Positions 52,063 to 59,883 of a DNA stretch of 64,000 nucleotides are shown piece by piece. Position 1 is the first letter of the stretch; each line of letters starts with the position of its first letter. The position numbers were made by a program, and so were the translations under genes. The notes beneath the pieces are model-generated. The model was not told the DNA's origin and searched no databases. It saw only the letters and a program-made list of their open reading frames with translations. Origin of the DNA: Peribacillus sp044761985 (GTDB lineage: Bacteria; Bacillota; Bacilli; Bacillales; DSM-1321); assembly GCF_044761985.1 (NCBI RefSeq), contig NZ_JBIWDK010000003.1:1-64000 (forward strand). Reading direction: 5' to 3'.

Positions 52063-52272
52063 TTATTCAGTGACATTTAATCCGTATTGTTCGATGAGTG
52101 TGACGAGCTGGCTTGGTGATAATTTGTCTTCGCTGTATTCGATTTTGATTTCGCCGTCATCCACATCGATGATGGCACGCTCGACGCCTTCCGTACTCAA
52201 TAGGATGGACTCTAGATTTAAAATCGGGCCCTCGGTTGTCGCTTCCCTCACATAGAGTGTAGTGGTTTCCAT
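52063..52272 (-). CDS. Small HMA-like (heavy-metal-associated fold) protein lacking CxxC
   Basis: The 69-residue protein has a beta-alpha-beta-beta-alpha-beta pattern typical of HMA copper chaperones (LNLESILLSTEGVERAIIDV, DDGEIKIEYSEDKLSPSQLV). The metal-binding CxxC is absent; the loop reads REATTEGP. It probably does not bind copper in the usual way. AGGAGGTG lies 10 nt before the ATG. Divergent from the 59-aa gene. Confidence 0.75.
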   Translation of the reverse strand: METTTLYVREATTEGPILNLESILLSTEGVERAIIDVDDGEIKIEYSEDKLSPSQLVTLIEQYGLNVTE

Positions 52273-52341
52273 GCTCCATTCACCTCCTGGATTTTTTCCA
52301 TATAGATTATCTATACCCTTTACCCGTTGGACATATGTACG

Positions 52342-52367
52342 GTTTGGAAATTGGAAATATAGGGTAT
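52342..52367 (+). promoter_or_regulatory. SigB-like promoter of the 59-aa gene
   Basis: GTTTGG (52342-52347), a 14-bp spacer and GGGTAT (52362-52367) closely match the SigB consensus GTTTAA-N12-15-GGGTAT. It lies 24 bp before the start codon. Confidence 0.7.
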
Positions 52368-52390
52368 CAATAAGGTAGAGGTGATATAAA

Positions 52391-52570
52391 ATGAGTAAAG
52401 AAGAAGTGAAAAGAGAACATGTTCCAGAGAACAGTTCGATGGCGAAAGACTTAGACGAGATGAAAGAACTTGGGAAGCAAATGGAACGGCAGAGAACGAA
52501 CGAAGAACTGAAGGAATGGGATAAACGACCAGGTACCGTCCAACATGAAGTCGAGGAAAAAAAAGAGTGA
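52391..52570 (+). CDS. Small charged hypothetical protein, 59 aa, probably SigB-controlled
   Basis: The peptide starts MSKEEVKREHVPENSSMAKD and is rich in Glu and Lys, with no signal peptide or hydrophobic segment. It is probably disordered or a single helix. The start has GAGGTGATA upstream and a SigB-like promoter close by; a terminator follows. Family not recognised. A general-stress role is inferred from the promoter only. Confidence 0.72.
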   Translation: MSKEEVKREHVPENSSMAKDLDEMKELGKQMERQRTNEELKEWDKRPGTVQHEVEEKKE

Positions 52571-52602
52571 AAAGGCGTGCCATTGAAATCGTTCCATCCA
52601 TG

Positions 52603-52642
52603 TAAAAAAGGGTATCCAAGGAAATCACAGGGATGCCCTTTT
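52603..52642 (+). terminator. Terminator after the 59-aa gene
   Basis: AAAAGGGTATCC / GGATGCCCTTTT hairpin (one G-U pair). Confidence 0.75.
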
Positions 52643-52960
52643 ACTTGTGTCAATGCCTATTGAAAAACCGCATTGATCGAGATGGGAGACCGACATCCCC
52701 TGCTCCTACAACTCCTTCTTTTAAAGATTCCTACAAATCTTAAAAACCCCGTATTATTTTATTCCCATTGAAACAAACGACTCCGCTCGATTAAATCATC
52801 TCATTAACATTGGTCACTCACTGAGGATATTCCACGCAGTGAGTTTCTTGATGTTCAGGTTATCCTTCACTGTCGGCCTGGGCCAGCCGCAAAGCATGTC
52901 CAATTTCTTTTATCGCGTAGGAACCCGTCTTATTTTTTGGGCAAAACAACCATTAATGAA
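52643..52960. other. Intergenic stretch with a small hairpin and a possible gene fragment
   Basis: ACTCACTG / CAGTGAGT (52815-52843) can form a hairpin. On the minus strand a short frame near 52873-52945 ends IKEIGHALRLAQADSEG, which looks coding, but it has no start. It may be a decayed gene end. Nothing else is seen. Confidence 0.3.
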
Positions 52961-52967
52961 TTTTTGT

Positions 52968-52996
52968 GTAAATTATCCTTCGCCGCTGCATAGGAT
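52968..52996 (+). promoter_or_regulatory. SigE-like promoter of yhbH
   Basis: GTAAATT (52968-52974), a 14-bp spacer and CATAGGAT (52989-52996) resemble the SigE consensus. It is similar in design to the prkA promoter, about 145 bp before the start. Confidence 0.5.
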
Positions 52997-53140
52997 AGAG
53001 TAATACTTTTATTTTTATCCGATTTTTCTCGAATTGTATATTTGAATAGCTAAACCTGTGTTGCTGTGGGCTTTCTCACACTAATTTATTATATGAAGGA
53101 ATGATGAAAAGCGTGCAAACATTTTTAAGGGGGGAAGAGA

Positions 53141-54310
53141 ATGTCAGAAGAGAATAATAAACAATACGTGATCTCAGAGGAAAACTGGTCCCTCCATCGG
53201 AAAGGCTATGATGATCAACAACGCCATCAGGAAAAGGTGCAAGAGGCTATCAAGAATAATCTGCCTGATTTGATTTCTGAAGAAAGCATCGTGATGTCCA
53301 ATGGTAAGGATGTTATCAAAATCCCGATTCGCTCCTTGGATGAATATAAAATCCGCTATAACTATGATAAAAACAAACATGTCGGTCAAGGGGACGGGGA
53401 TAGTAAAGTCGGGGATGTCATTGCAAGAGATGGATCGCCATCGAATGCCGGTTCCGGAAAAGGGCAAGGTGCTGGGGACAAGGCGGGCGAGGATTATTAT
53501 GAAGCCGAAGTGTCGATGATGGAGTTGGAGGAAGCATTGTTTAGCCAATTGGAGCTGCCGAACCTTCAGAAAAAGGAACATGCGGAGCATACGCTTGAGC
53601 ATATTGAATTCAATGATATCCGGAAAACCGGCTTGATGGGGAATATCGACAAAAAGAAAACGATGATATCGGCCTTCAAAAGGAATGCCTTAAGCGGCGA
53701 TCCAGGCTTTCATCCCATTTATAAGGAAGACTTCAAATTCAAGACATGGAATGAGGTCGAAAAGCCGGATTCCAAAGCAGTCGTGCTGGCGATGATGGAT
53801 ACATCAGGAAGCATGGGTCTGTGGGAAAAATATATGGCAAGGAGCTTTTTCTTTTGGATGAACCGCTTTTTACGGACAAAATATGAAACCGTCGAGATAG
53901 AATTCATTGCCCATCACACTGAAGCGAAAGTTGTGCCTGAGGAGGATTTCTTTTCAAAAGGGGAAAGCGGTGGAACGATTTGTTCATCCGTCTACCGTAA
54001 AGCATTAGAACTTATCGATCATAAATATGACCCTGTGAAATTCAATATCTACCCGTTCCATTTTTCCGATGGTGACAACCTCACATCCGATAATGCCAGG
54101 TGCGTCAAGCTCGTGGAAGAACTCATGAAGGTCTCCAATATGTTCGGTTACGGCGAAGTCAACCAGTATAACCGCCATTCCACCCTCATGACTGCCTATA
54201 AGAACATTGACAATGAAAAATTCAGGCATTATATCCTTAAGCAAAAGGCCGATGTATTCCATGCGATGAAGAGCTTTTTCAAGGAAGAAGAAAGTAAGAA
54301 ATACGCATAA
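53141..54310 (+). CDS. yhbH: Sporulation protein YhbH (DUF444, VWA-like)
   Basis: The 389-residue protein belongs to the DUF444/YeaH family. A basic N-terminal half has a Gly-rich linker (GSGKGQGAGDKAGED). A von Willebrand A-like domain follows, with the MIDAS-like DTSGSMG at about residue 218. YeaH/YhbH partners PrkA/YeaG and SpoVR and is needed for normal B. subtilis sporulation. Start ATG follows AAGGGGGGAAG. It is separated from prkA by small genes, as in B. subtilis. Confidence 0.94.
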   Translation: MSEENNKQYVISEENWSLHRKGYDDQQRHQEKVQEAIKNNLPDLISEESIVMSNGKDVIKIPIRSLDEYKIRYNYDKNKHVGQGDGDSKVGDVIARDGSPSNAGSGKGQGAGDKAGEDYYEAEVSMMELEEALFSQLELPNLQKKEHAEHTLEHIEFNDIRKTGLMGNIDKKKTMISAFKRNALSGDPGFHPIYKEDFKFKTWNEVEKPDSKAVVLAMMDTSGSMGLWEKYMARSFFFWMNRFLRTKYETVEIEFIAHHTEAKVVPEEDFFSKGESGGTICSSVYRKALELIDHKYDPVKFNIYPFHFSDGDNLTSDNARCVKLVEELMKVSNMFGYGEVNQYNRHSTLMTAYKNIDNEKFRHYILKQKADVFHAMKSFFKEEESKKYA

Positions 54311-54353
54311 AACAAAGAAAAAGAAGCCTGTGATGGCTTCTTTTTCTTTGTTG
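54311..54353. terminator. Bidirectional terminator
   Basis: An 18-bp perfect hairpin around TGTGAT, arms containing AAAGAAGCC and GGCTTCTTT, between convergent genes. Confidence 0.93.
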
Positions 54354-54356
54354 GCT

Positions 54357-55601
54357 TTAGGCCTCTACGAGAGAGGGTTCCAGTTTAGCTTTTGAAGAAT
54401 CTTTCTTATGGGTGGTAAGTGTTACAACTAAACAAATGCCTAGGAATACAACAAACAAGCTGGAGATGACCCATAATGCCGTACCAAGGCTGGCTTGCAT
54501 ATTACCACCATAGTAAAGCAACGACCTCATTCCATCGACCATGTACCTTGTTGGAAGGAAGATGCTTGCGATACGGTGGAAATCCGGTAGGTTTGCGATA
54601 GGAACCGCCCCACCACTGCCGAAAATACCCATGATGTTGAGCGGGAACATTATAAGCATTCCCCATTTGCCGAAGAATAGGCTGATTACTTTAAACATGA
54701 GGAACATCGTCATACTGCTTAACAAGGTAAACCAGAATATTGGCCATATGCCAATGGAATGCACACTCCCGAAAAATCCGAACACCGCGAGTTGAAGCAT
54801 GGCTGAAACCAGTAGTGTTACGATTAAACCGAAGAGCAATTCTGTAATGAGAATCTTTGTGTTGCTGATCGTGTGTCCCTTTGAGTTAAGAGTTTCACTG
54901 ATTTTATTAATATAGCCATTTATCATTTGTACACCCAGCAGTCCTGTTATTGATGTAATCAGCACAATCATGAAGGGGGTCATCCCTTTATTTAAATTGG
55001 CTGGCAATCCAAGGACATTGGTTGATGTATAGTGGATGGGTTGATCTAATACAGAAGTTGAAAGTGGAGATACTTGCATATTTTTTGAAACCAATGCGGA
55101 TTTAATTTGGCCGCTTAGGCCATCGGATGCTGATGATGCCATCGTTTGTAGCACATTAGAAGCAACTGCAGTAGCCATCTGACCACCAGCTTCATTGATC
55201 AAGATTTCCACTTCGGCCGCTTTTCCATCCGTCTCCCCTGAAATGAAGCCACCCTTCAATTCGTTAATGGAAGCTGAGAAGTTTTCAGGTATAACGATGG
55301 CTCCATAAGCATTATCATCCTTAATTTGATCGATTGCTTTTTCTTTGCTTGTCACCACAGACCATTGTAAGGAATGCCCGTCTACTTCTTTGGAAAGGTT
55401 ACTTAGCAGACTTTTACCGAATTCTGAAGAGGTGAACTGTTCATCTTCATTCACGATGATTAACGGAAAGTTGGACAATTTTGGATCGGCTCCACTGAAT
55501 ACGGGCAAATAGATGCAAATCATGCTTAGCATTAGCAAGGGTACCGCCCAGATGGGAAACCAGGTCATTTTAATTTTTAATAATTTCTTCAAATCAATCA
55601 T
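54357..55601 (-). CDS. ABC-2 family permease, YhgE/Pip-like
   Basis: The 414-residue protein has one N-terminal transmembrane helix, a large extracellular loop (about 40-210) and five to six C-terminal helices. This is the YhgE/Pip or DUF3533-like arrangement. The loop contains PLIIVNEDEQFTSSEFGKSL and AYGAIVIPENFSASI, typical of the family. It may export a lipid or drug; no ATPase gene is adjacent. It follows a marR gene by 14 bp, an operon. ATG 55601 sits only about 2 nt after AGGAGA, so a TTG at 55592 could be the real start. Confidence 0.85.
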   Translation of the reverse strand: MIDLKKLLKIKMTWFPIWAVPLLMLSMICIYLPVFSGADPKLSNFPLIIVNEDEQFTSSEFGKSLLSNLSKEVDGHSLQWSVVTSKEKAIDQIKDDNAYGAIVIPENFSASINELKGGFISGETDGKAAEVEILINEAGGQMATAVASNVLQTMASSASDGLSGQIKSALVSKNMQVSPLSTSVLDQPIHYTSTNVLGLPANLNKGMTPFMIVLITSITGLLGVQMINGYINKISETLNSKGHTISNTKILITELLFGLIVTLLVSAMLQLAVFGFFGSVHSIGIWPIFWFTLLSSMTMFLMFKVISLFFGKWGMLIMFPLNIMGIFGSGGAVPIANLPDFHRIASIFLPTRYMVDGMRSLLYYGGNMQASLGTALWVISSLFVVFLGICLVVTLTTHKKDSSKAKLEPSLVEA

Positions 55602-55624
55602 TCTCCTCAAACTAGTGAAACGGG

Positions 55625-56068
55625 TCAGTCATCAAGTCGGTCATTTGATTCTGCCTTTGAAAATACCTTTTTATTCATGATTTTTACCATTAAGTACAGC
55701 ACTTCCCTGTCTTCCTGATCCATTTCCTCAAATATCTTAGAAGCATGGGAGTTATCTACAGAGTAAGAAACGACGCTATATCCAGCATCCGTTAATTGGA
55801 TGAGTTGACTCCTTTTATCCAAAGGGTTTTCCACCCGTATAACCAATTCTTTTTTCTCAAGAGAATCGACTAAATAAGTGATCGATGCTGCTTTTAAGTT
55901 TAAATGCTGTGCCAATTGAATCGATAAGCAAGCGTTCTTCCGTTCGATATAGCTTAATATGGAATATTGATTGAGCGTCAACTCTTGTTTCCTCAAATGG
56001 CTGGCGAATGCCTTTAACCGATTATTTGCCATTTTCTTGGCCAAATCATTATAAACACTTATTAACAT
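55625..56068 (-). CDS. MarR-family transcriptional regulator
   Basis: The protein has about 147 residues with the winged HTH LNQYSILSYIERKNACLSIQ, LAQHLNLKAASITYLVDSLE and wing VIRVENPLDKRSQL. It is first in an operon with the YhgE-like permease and probably its repressor. The start is uncertain: ATG 56068, or TTG 56098, which lies 10 nt after AAGGAG. The frame reaches 56131. Confidence 0.86.
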   Translation of the reverse strand: MLISVYNDLAKKMANNRLKAFASHLRKQELTLNQYSILSYIERKNACLSIQLAQHLNLKAASITYLVDSLEKKELVIRVENPLDKRSQLIQLTDAGYSVVSYSVDNSHASKIFEEMDQEDREVLYLMVKIMNKKVFSKAESNDRLDD

Positions 56069-56131
56069 GTCGACTGTAATCCCTTTATTCTCCTCCAAAA
56101 AAACACAACTCCTTAAAAGCGATAAAGTCAA

Positions 56132-56319
56132 TAATACTTTAAATATTCTAAGTTGTAAAGGAGTTAAATCCGCTTATAATAAGGAAAATATTATAAAGTG
56201 CTTTGAATCATCAAAGTTTATTGTGTGAGCGTTCACAAACTCTCCTAAGAAATGATGGGTAATGGTCTTTTCCTAGGAGCAGTTATAAATAAAATTATAA
56301 TGTGAGTGTGCTGGTTGCA
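56132..56319. other. Divergent intergenic region with a cre-like palindrome
   Basis: TGTGAGCGTTCACA at 56224-56237 resembles a CcpA cre site, with a two-base departure from the usual consensus. No gene is seen. Confidence 0.35.
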
Positions 56320-56346
56320 TTAACTAATTTCTTGAAGTGCCGATAT
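56320..56346 (+). promoter_or_regulatory. SigD-like promoter of the chemoreceptor gene
   Basis: GCCGATAT (56339-56346) is a perfect SigD -10. TTAA (56320-56323) lies 15 bp upstream in the place of TAAA. Confidence 0.72.
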
Positions 56347-56421
56347 AAGAAGAGAATGAAGGACTTTATACCTAAAAGGGAAGAGTTTTAAGAATAAAAA
56401 TAGTATACGGAGGGAAATAAA

Positions 56422-58134
56422 GTGAAGATGTATAGGAACTTGAAGATAAAAGTAAAATTGATTGTGGCATTTTTGTTAATGAGCATGATTCTAGGAGCTG
56501 TCGGAATATACGGATTAACGAATCTAAGTCATTCTAACGATGATCTTGAATCCATGTATCATGACCAGCTTGTGCCCCAGCAATATCTTAATGAAATTGA
56601 GGTTGCGTATCAAGATATTCGAATCGGTGTCCGTAATTTGGCATTTGTCGCAAAAACGCCTGCAGAAAAAGAAGCGGGTGAGCAGGTAATCCTTGAAAAG
56701 ATGGACGAAATTGATGCATTAACGAAGAAATTTGAAAGCAGTAATATGAATGCTTCTGAAAGAAGCCTTGTTGAAGAATACAAGATAGCCCTGGCGGATT
56801 TTTATGTCCTGACGGAAAAGAATATGGCATTAGGGAAGGCGAATGATATAGAAGGATTCCTCCGAACATTAAAAGAAAACAAAGGGAAGGGCGACCAATT
56901 GGAAATAAAGATTGAGGAGCTAAATATCATGACGGATGAATTGGCCCGTGATGCTTATAAAAGCGCCAATGATTCCTTCACCCATACTAAGAGCACAACA
57001 TATATCCTTATCATTTTTTCAGTATTGCTTAGTATTGCTTTAGGCTATTTTATTTCTCAGGTGATATCGAAACCGTTGAATAAGGTCATGCAATTGGTCG
57101 TGGATATCTCAAAAGGAGATTTAACCCAAACATCGGATATTGATACGAAAGATGAAGTGGGGGTTCTTGCCAAATCGATGAATGAAATGGTAAGCAATCT
57201 TAGAAATATGATGAAGGGGGCATTCCAAACATCCGATCAGGTGGCTGCCTCGTCAGAAGAGCTGACAGCAAGTGCTGAACAAACAAGTAAGGCAACGGCG
57301 GATATCTCCAGTGCCATCCAAATGATAGCGGATGGAGCCGGCAGCTCTGCAGCAAGCCTTGAGGAGAGTTCGACGGAGTTAGGGGAAGTATCGCTTTCCA
57401 TTCATCATATGGCAGAAAGTTCCCATGCCATTGCGAAGTCTGGATTACATGTCGCTGAGCAGGCGAAATTGGGTGGCGAATTCGTTGATAAAACGGCGCT
57501 ACAGATTCAGACGATTTCCCAATCAGTTGATAAAAGTGGAGAAGCGATTCAATCACTGGATAAAAGGTCTCAGGAAATAGGCGAAATAACAAAAGCGATT
57601 ACAGAGATAGCGAATCAGACGAACCTGTTAGCATTGAATGCGGCCATCGAAGCAGCTAGGGCAGGAGAACATGGGAAAGGGTTTGCCGTGGTCGCTGATG
57701 AGGTCCGTAAGCTGGCTGAACAGTCTCAGCACTCTTCGACTCAAATCGCTGAACTTATTAAAGAAATTCAAGAAGACATGATGAAATCCAATCAATCCAT
57801 CAACCAAGTCAAATTGGACGTGAAAGAGGGGCTTGGTATCGTCTCGAAAACAGAGGAAAGTTTCAAAGTCATCTTGGGTTCGATTAGGGATTCGAGTGAT
57901 CAAATCGAAGAAATGGTCGCAACTTCCGAGCAAATGTCAGATAGCGCTCAAGAGGTTTTAACAAATTTAACGAGCATCACGACCATTGCAAGAAATGCAA
58001 CAGGTCATAGTCAAAACGTTGCAGCTGCCACGGAAGAACAATTGGCATCCATGGAAGAAATAGCTTCTGCCTCCAATAATCTTTCGAGGATGGCCAGTGA
58101 TTTACAGGAACTATTAGGAACGTTCAAACTATAA
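56422..58134 (+). CDS. Transmembrane methyl-accepting chemotaxis protein
   Basis: The 570-residue MCP has an N-terminal transmembrane helix (about 10-30), an extracellular four-helix-bundle sensor domain (35-185), a second transmembrane helix (190-213), HAMP (214-265) and a long cytoplasmic coiled coil. The signalling tip is EIANQTNLLALNAAIEAARA, then GKGFAVVADEVRKLAEQS. It senses an unknown ligand and signals to CheA. The SigD-like promoter fits motility control. Start GTG at 56422 follows GGAGGG. Confidence 0.93.
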   Translation: MKMYRNLKIKVKLIVAFLLMSMILGAVGIYGLTNLSHSNDDLESMYHDQLVPQQYLNEIEVAYQDIRIGVRNLAFVAKTPAEKEAGEQVILEKMDEIDALTKKFESSNMNASERSLVEEYKIALADFYVLTEKNMALGKANDIEGFLRTLKENKGKGDQLEIKIEELNIMTDELARDAYKSANDSFTHTKSTTYILIIFSVLLSIALGYFISQVISKPLNKVMQLVVDISKGDLTQTSDIDTKDEVGVLAKSMNEMVSNLRNMMKGAFQTSDQVAASSEELTASAEQTSKATADISSAIQMIADGAGSSAASLEESSTELGEVSLSIHHMAESSHAIAKSGLHVAEQAKLGGEFVDKTALQIQTISQSVDKSGEAIQSLDKRSQEIGEITKAITEIANQTNLLALNAAIEAARAGEHGKGFAVVADEVRKLAEQSQHSSTQIAELIKEIQEDMMKSNQSINQVKLDVKEGLGIVSKTEESFKVILGSIRDSSDQIEEMVATSEQMSDSAQEVLTNLTSITTIARNATGHSQNVAAATEEQLASMEEIASASNNLSRMASDLQELLGTFKL

Positions 58135-58148
58135 AAACGTCCAGCTCC

Positions 58149-58181
58149 GCCATCCCTACACTTCATAGGGATGGCATTTCT
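58149..58181 (+). terminator. Terminator after the chemoreceptor gene
   Basis: GCCATCCCT / AGGGATGGC hairpin, then ATTTCT. Confidence 0.75.
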
Positions 58182-58224
58182 ATTAGCGGTTTGTTTTCAA
58201 GTACGAAGCTCGGCAGGGAATAGA

Positions 58225-58251
58225 TAAATAAAAACAATAAACAGCCGATAT
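58225..58251 (+). promoter_or_regulatory. Consensus SigD promoter of the GAF-HD-GYP gene
   Basis: TAAA (58225-58228), a 15-bp spacer and GCCGATAT (58244-58251) match the flagellar sigma factor consensus exactly. The start codon is 140 bp downstream. Confidence 0.85.
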
Positions 58252-58390
58252 CATGGAATAAATTGATAATGAATGGACGTTGGGAGGAAGAATGTCATCG
58301 AGAAAATCAGGGGAAGAATCATAGATATAGAGGTGAAATCCACTCTTTTAATATATGTAATGAAAATTCGGCCAGATGAAAGGATCAAAA

Positions 58391-59527
58391 ATGAGTGAAG
58401 AAACTAGGTATATGGAAAATGAATTATTAAATCTTTTAGATGCTTTCAAGGAGTTGAATTCAGATTTAGATGTGAAGGTTGTCTTTCAGAATATCATTCT
58501 CCAGATGGCCAAGCTTTTGGATGCAGAAGCAGGTACGTTATGGGTGACAGATCCCGATCGTGATGTGATAAAAGCCACTGCCGTATATGGGCCGACTTCC
58601 TCTAACATTCTCAAAGTAGAATTGAAAATGGATGAGGGAATCGTCGGAAAAGTGATTTGTTCAGGAAAACTACAGTTGATTTCTGATGTATCAACAGATC
58701 CGGCTTGGGCACCGAGAGTGGACAAGGATAGCGGTTTTACCACCAAGTCCATGCTTACGGTTCCGTTAATTGCAAAAGGGAAAGCGATTGGTGCCATGCA
58801 GCTTCTTAATAAAAAGAACGGCCAAAATTTCACTAGGAAAGATGCCCAAATGGCCCTCGTCTTAGCCAACCAGTCAGCATTGGCACTGTACAATAGCCAA
58901 ATGTTCGAGGAAATTCAAAATATTAATCTAAGCATGATCCGCACGCTTGCCAAAACCCTGGATAAGAGAGACCCATATACTGCCGGTCACTCGGAAAGGG
59001 TGGCCACTTATTCTAAATGGATGGCTCTAAAAATCGGCTTGGATACCAAAACATGTGAGGAATTGTATAAAGCGGCCTTGCTTCATGACATTGGGAAAAT
59101 CGGTATCCCCGATGAAATTCTACGAAAGCCTACTAAACTTTCGAATGAAGAATACGAGATCATAAAAAAGCATCCTGAAATCGGCGCGGATATTTTGTCG
59201 ACCATGGAGCCAAAAAGAACAATCATGAATGCGGTGGAAACGGCAAGATACCATCATGAAAGGCTGAATGGAAGTGGATACCCTGATCAATTGGCAGGAA
59301 AGGAAATCCCTCTCTTTGCGAAAATCGTCGGAATTGCCGATACATTCGATGCGATGACGACGGATCGACCATATAACAAGGGACTTAGTTACCATGAAGC
59401 GGCAAAAGAGCTGATGACATGCAAGGATACACATTTCGATGAAGCATTGGTTATTGCTTTTCTGACCGCCTTGGAAGAGCGGAAATACATAACGATAGAA
59501 GAGGGACATGCATTGGAGGGAAGGTAA
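58391..59527 (+). CDS. GAF and HD-GYP domain c-di-GMP phosphodiesterase
   Basis: The 378-residue protein has an N-terminal GAF domain (about 20-165; AKLLDAEAGTLWVTD, MLTVPLIAKGKAIGAMQLLN) and a C-terminal HD-GYP domain (about 185-355). The latter has HSERVATYSKWMA, HDIGKIGIPDEIL, HHERLNGSGYPDQL and IADTFDAMTTDRPY. HHExxxGxGYP marks a metal-dependent c-di-GMP phosphodiesterase; an Asn replaces the usual Asp before Gly. It lowers c-di-GMP, which favours motility, fitting its SigD promoter. The start is ATG 58391 after AAAGGAT. The downstream broken gene begins right at its stop codon and the cyclase gene follows, so all three were one operon. Confidence 0.9.
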   Translation: MSEETRYMENELLNLLDAFKELNSDLDVKVVFQNIILQMAKLLDAEAGTLWVTDPDRDVIKATAVYGPTSSNILKVELKMDEGIVGKVICSGKLQLISDVSTDPAWAPRVDKDSGFTTKSMLTVPLIAKGKAIGAMQLLNKKNGQNFTRKDAQMALVLANQSALALYNSQMFEEIQNINLSMIRTLAKTLDKRDPYTAGHSERVATYSKWMALKIGLDTKTCEELYKAALLHDIGKIGIPDEILRKPTKLSNEEYEIIKKHPEIGADILSTMEPKRTIMNAVETARYHHERLNGSGYPDQLAGKEIPLFAKIVGIADTFDAMTTDRPYNKGLSYHEAAKELMTCKDTHFDEALVIAFLTALEERKYITIEEGHALEGR

Positions 59528-59869
59528 ATGAATCCATTTGATTTCATGCTGATTGGGCATTTCGTGGGGGGACTTTCTGTTTCAGACCCGGTGGATGGCT
59601 AGCAACAAAGCCACAAAGTGGATTCCTCTATTCACGCATGTGACTGTCTTACTTCATCGTTTTTTTATTCGGTCTATTGGCAGGAGGAATCTTACTTTGG
59701 GGGCTCACAGTCATCTATTTCGGACATATCGTATTGGATCGGCAAACCTTCGTCTCTTTCTGGGGGAGGAATATCCAAATGGCCGATGAAGATCCAGGGT
59801 TGGTTATCGATCATGGTCGATGAAATCTTCCATATCATTCTACTGGCCATAGCGATTTATCTTTCATAA
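59528..59869 (+). pseudogene. Frameshifted small membrane protein gene (DUF3307-like)
   Basis: The ATG at 59528 directly follows the phosphodiesterase stop codon and has GGAGGG upstream. The intended product reads MNPFDFMLIGHFVG, then DFLFQTRWMASNKATKWIPL, THVTV, YFIVFLFGLLAGGILLWGLT, VIYFGHIVLDRQTF, and DEIFHIILLAIAIYLS. This pattern of GDFLFQT-W-x-NK and HVTV helices resembles DUF3307. Single-base insertions near 59566-59571 (G-run), 59649-59653 and about 59798-59800 (G-run) break it into three frames. It is flanked by intact genes. Confidence 0.8.
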
Positions 59870-59883
59870 AGGGGGAACAGGGA

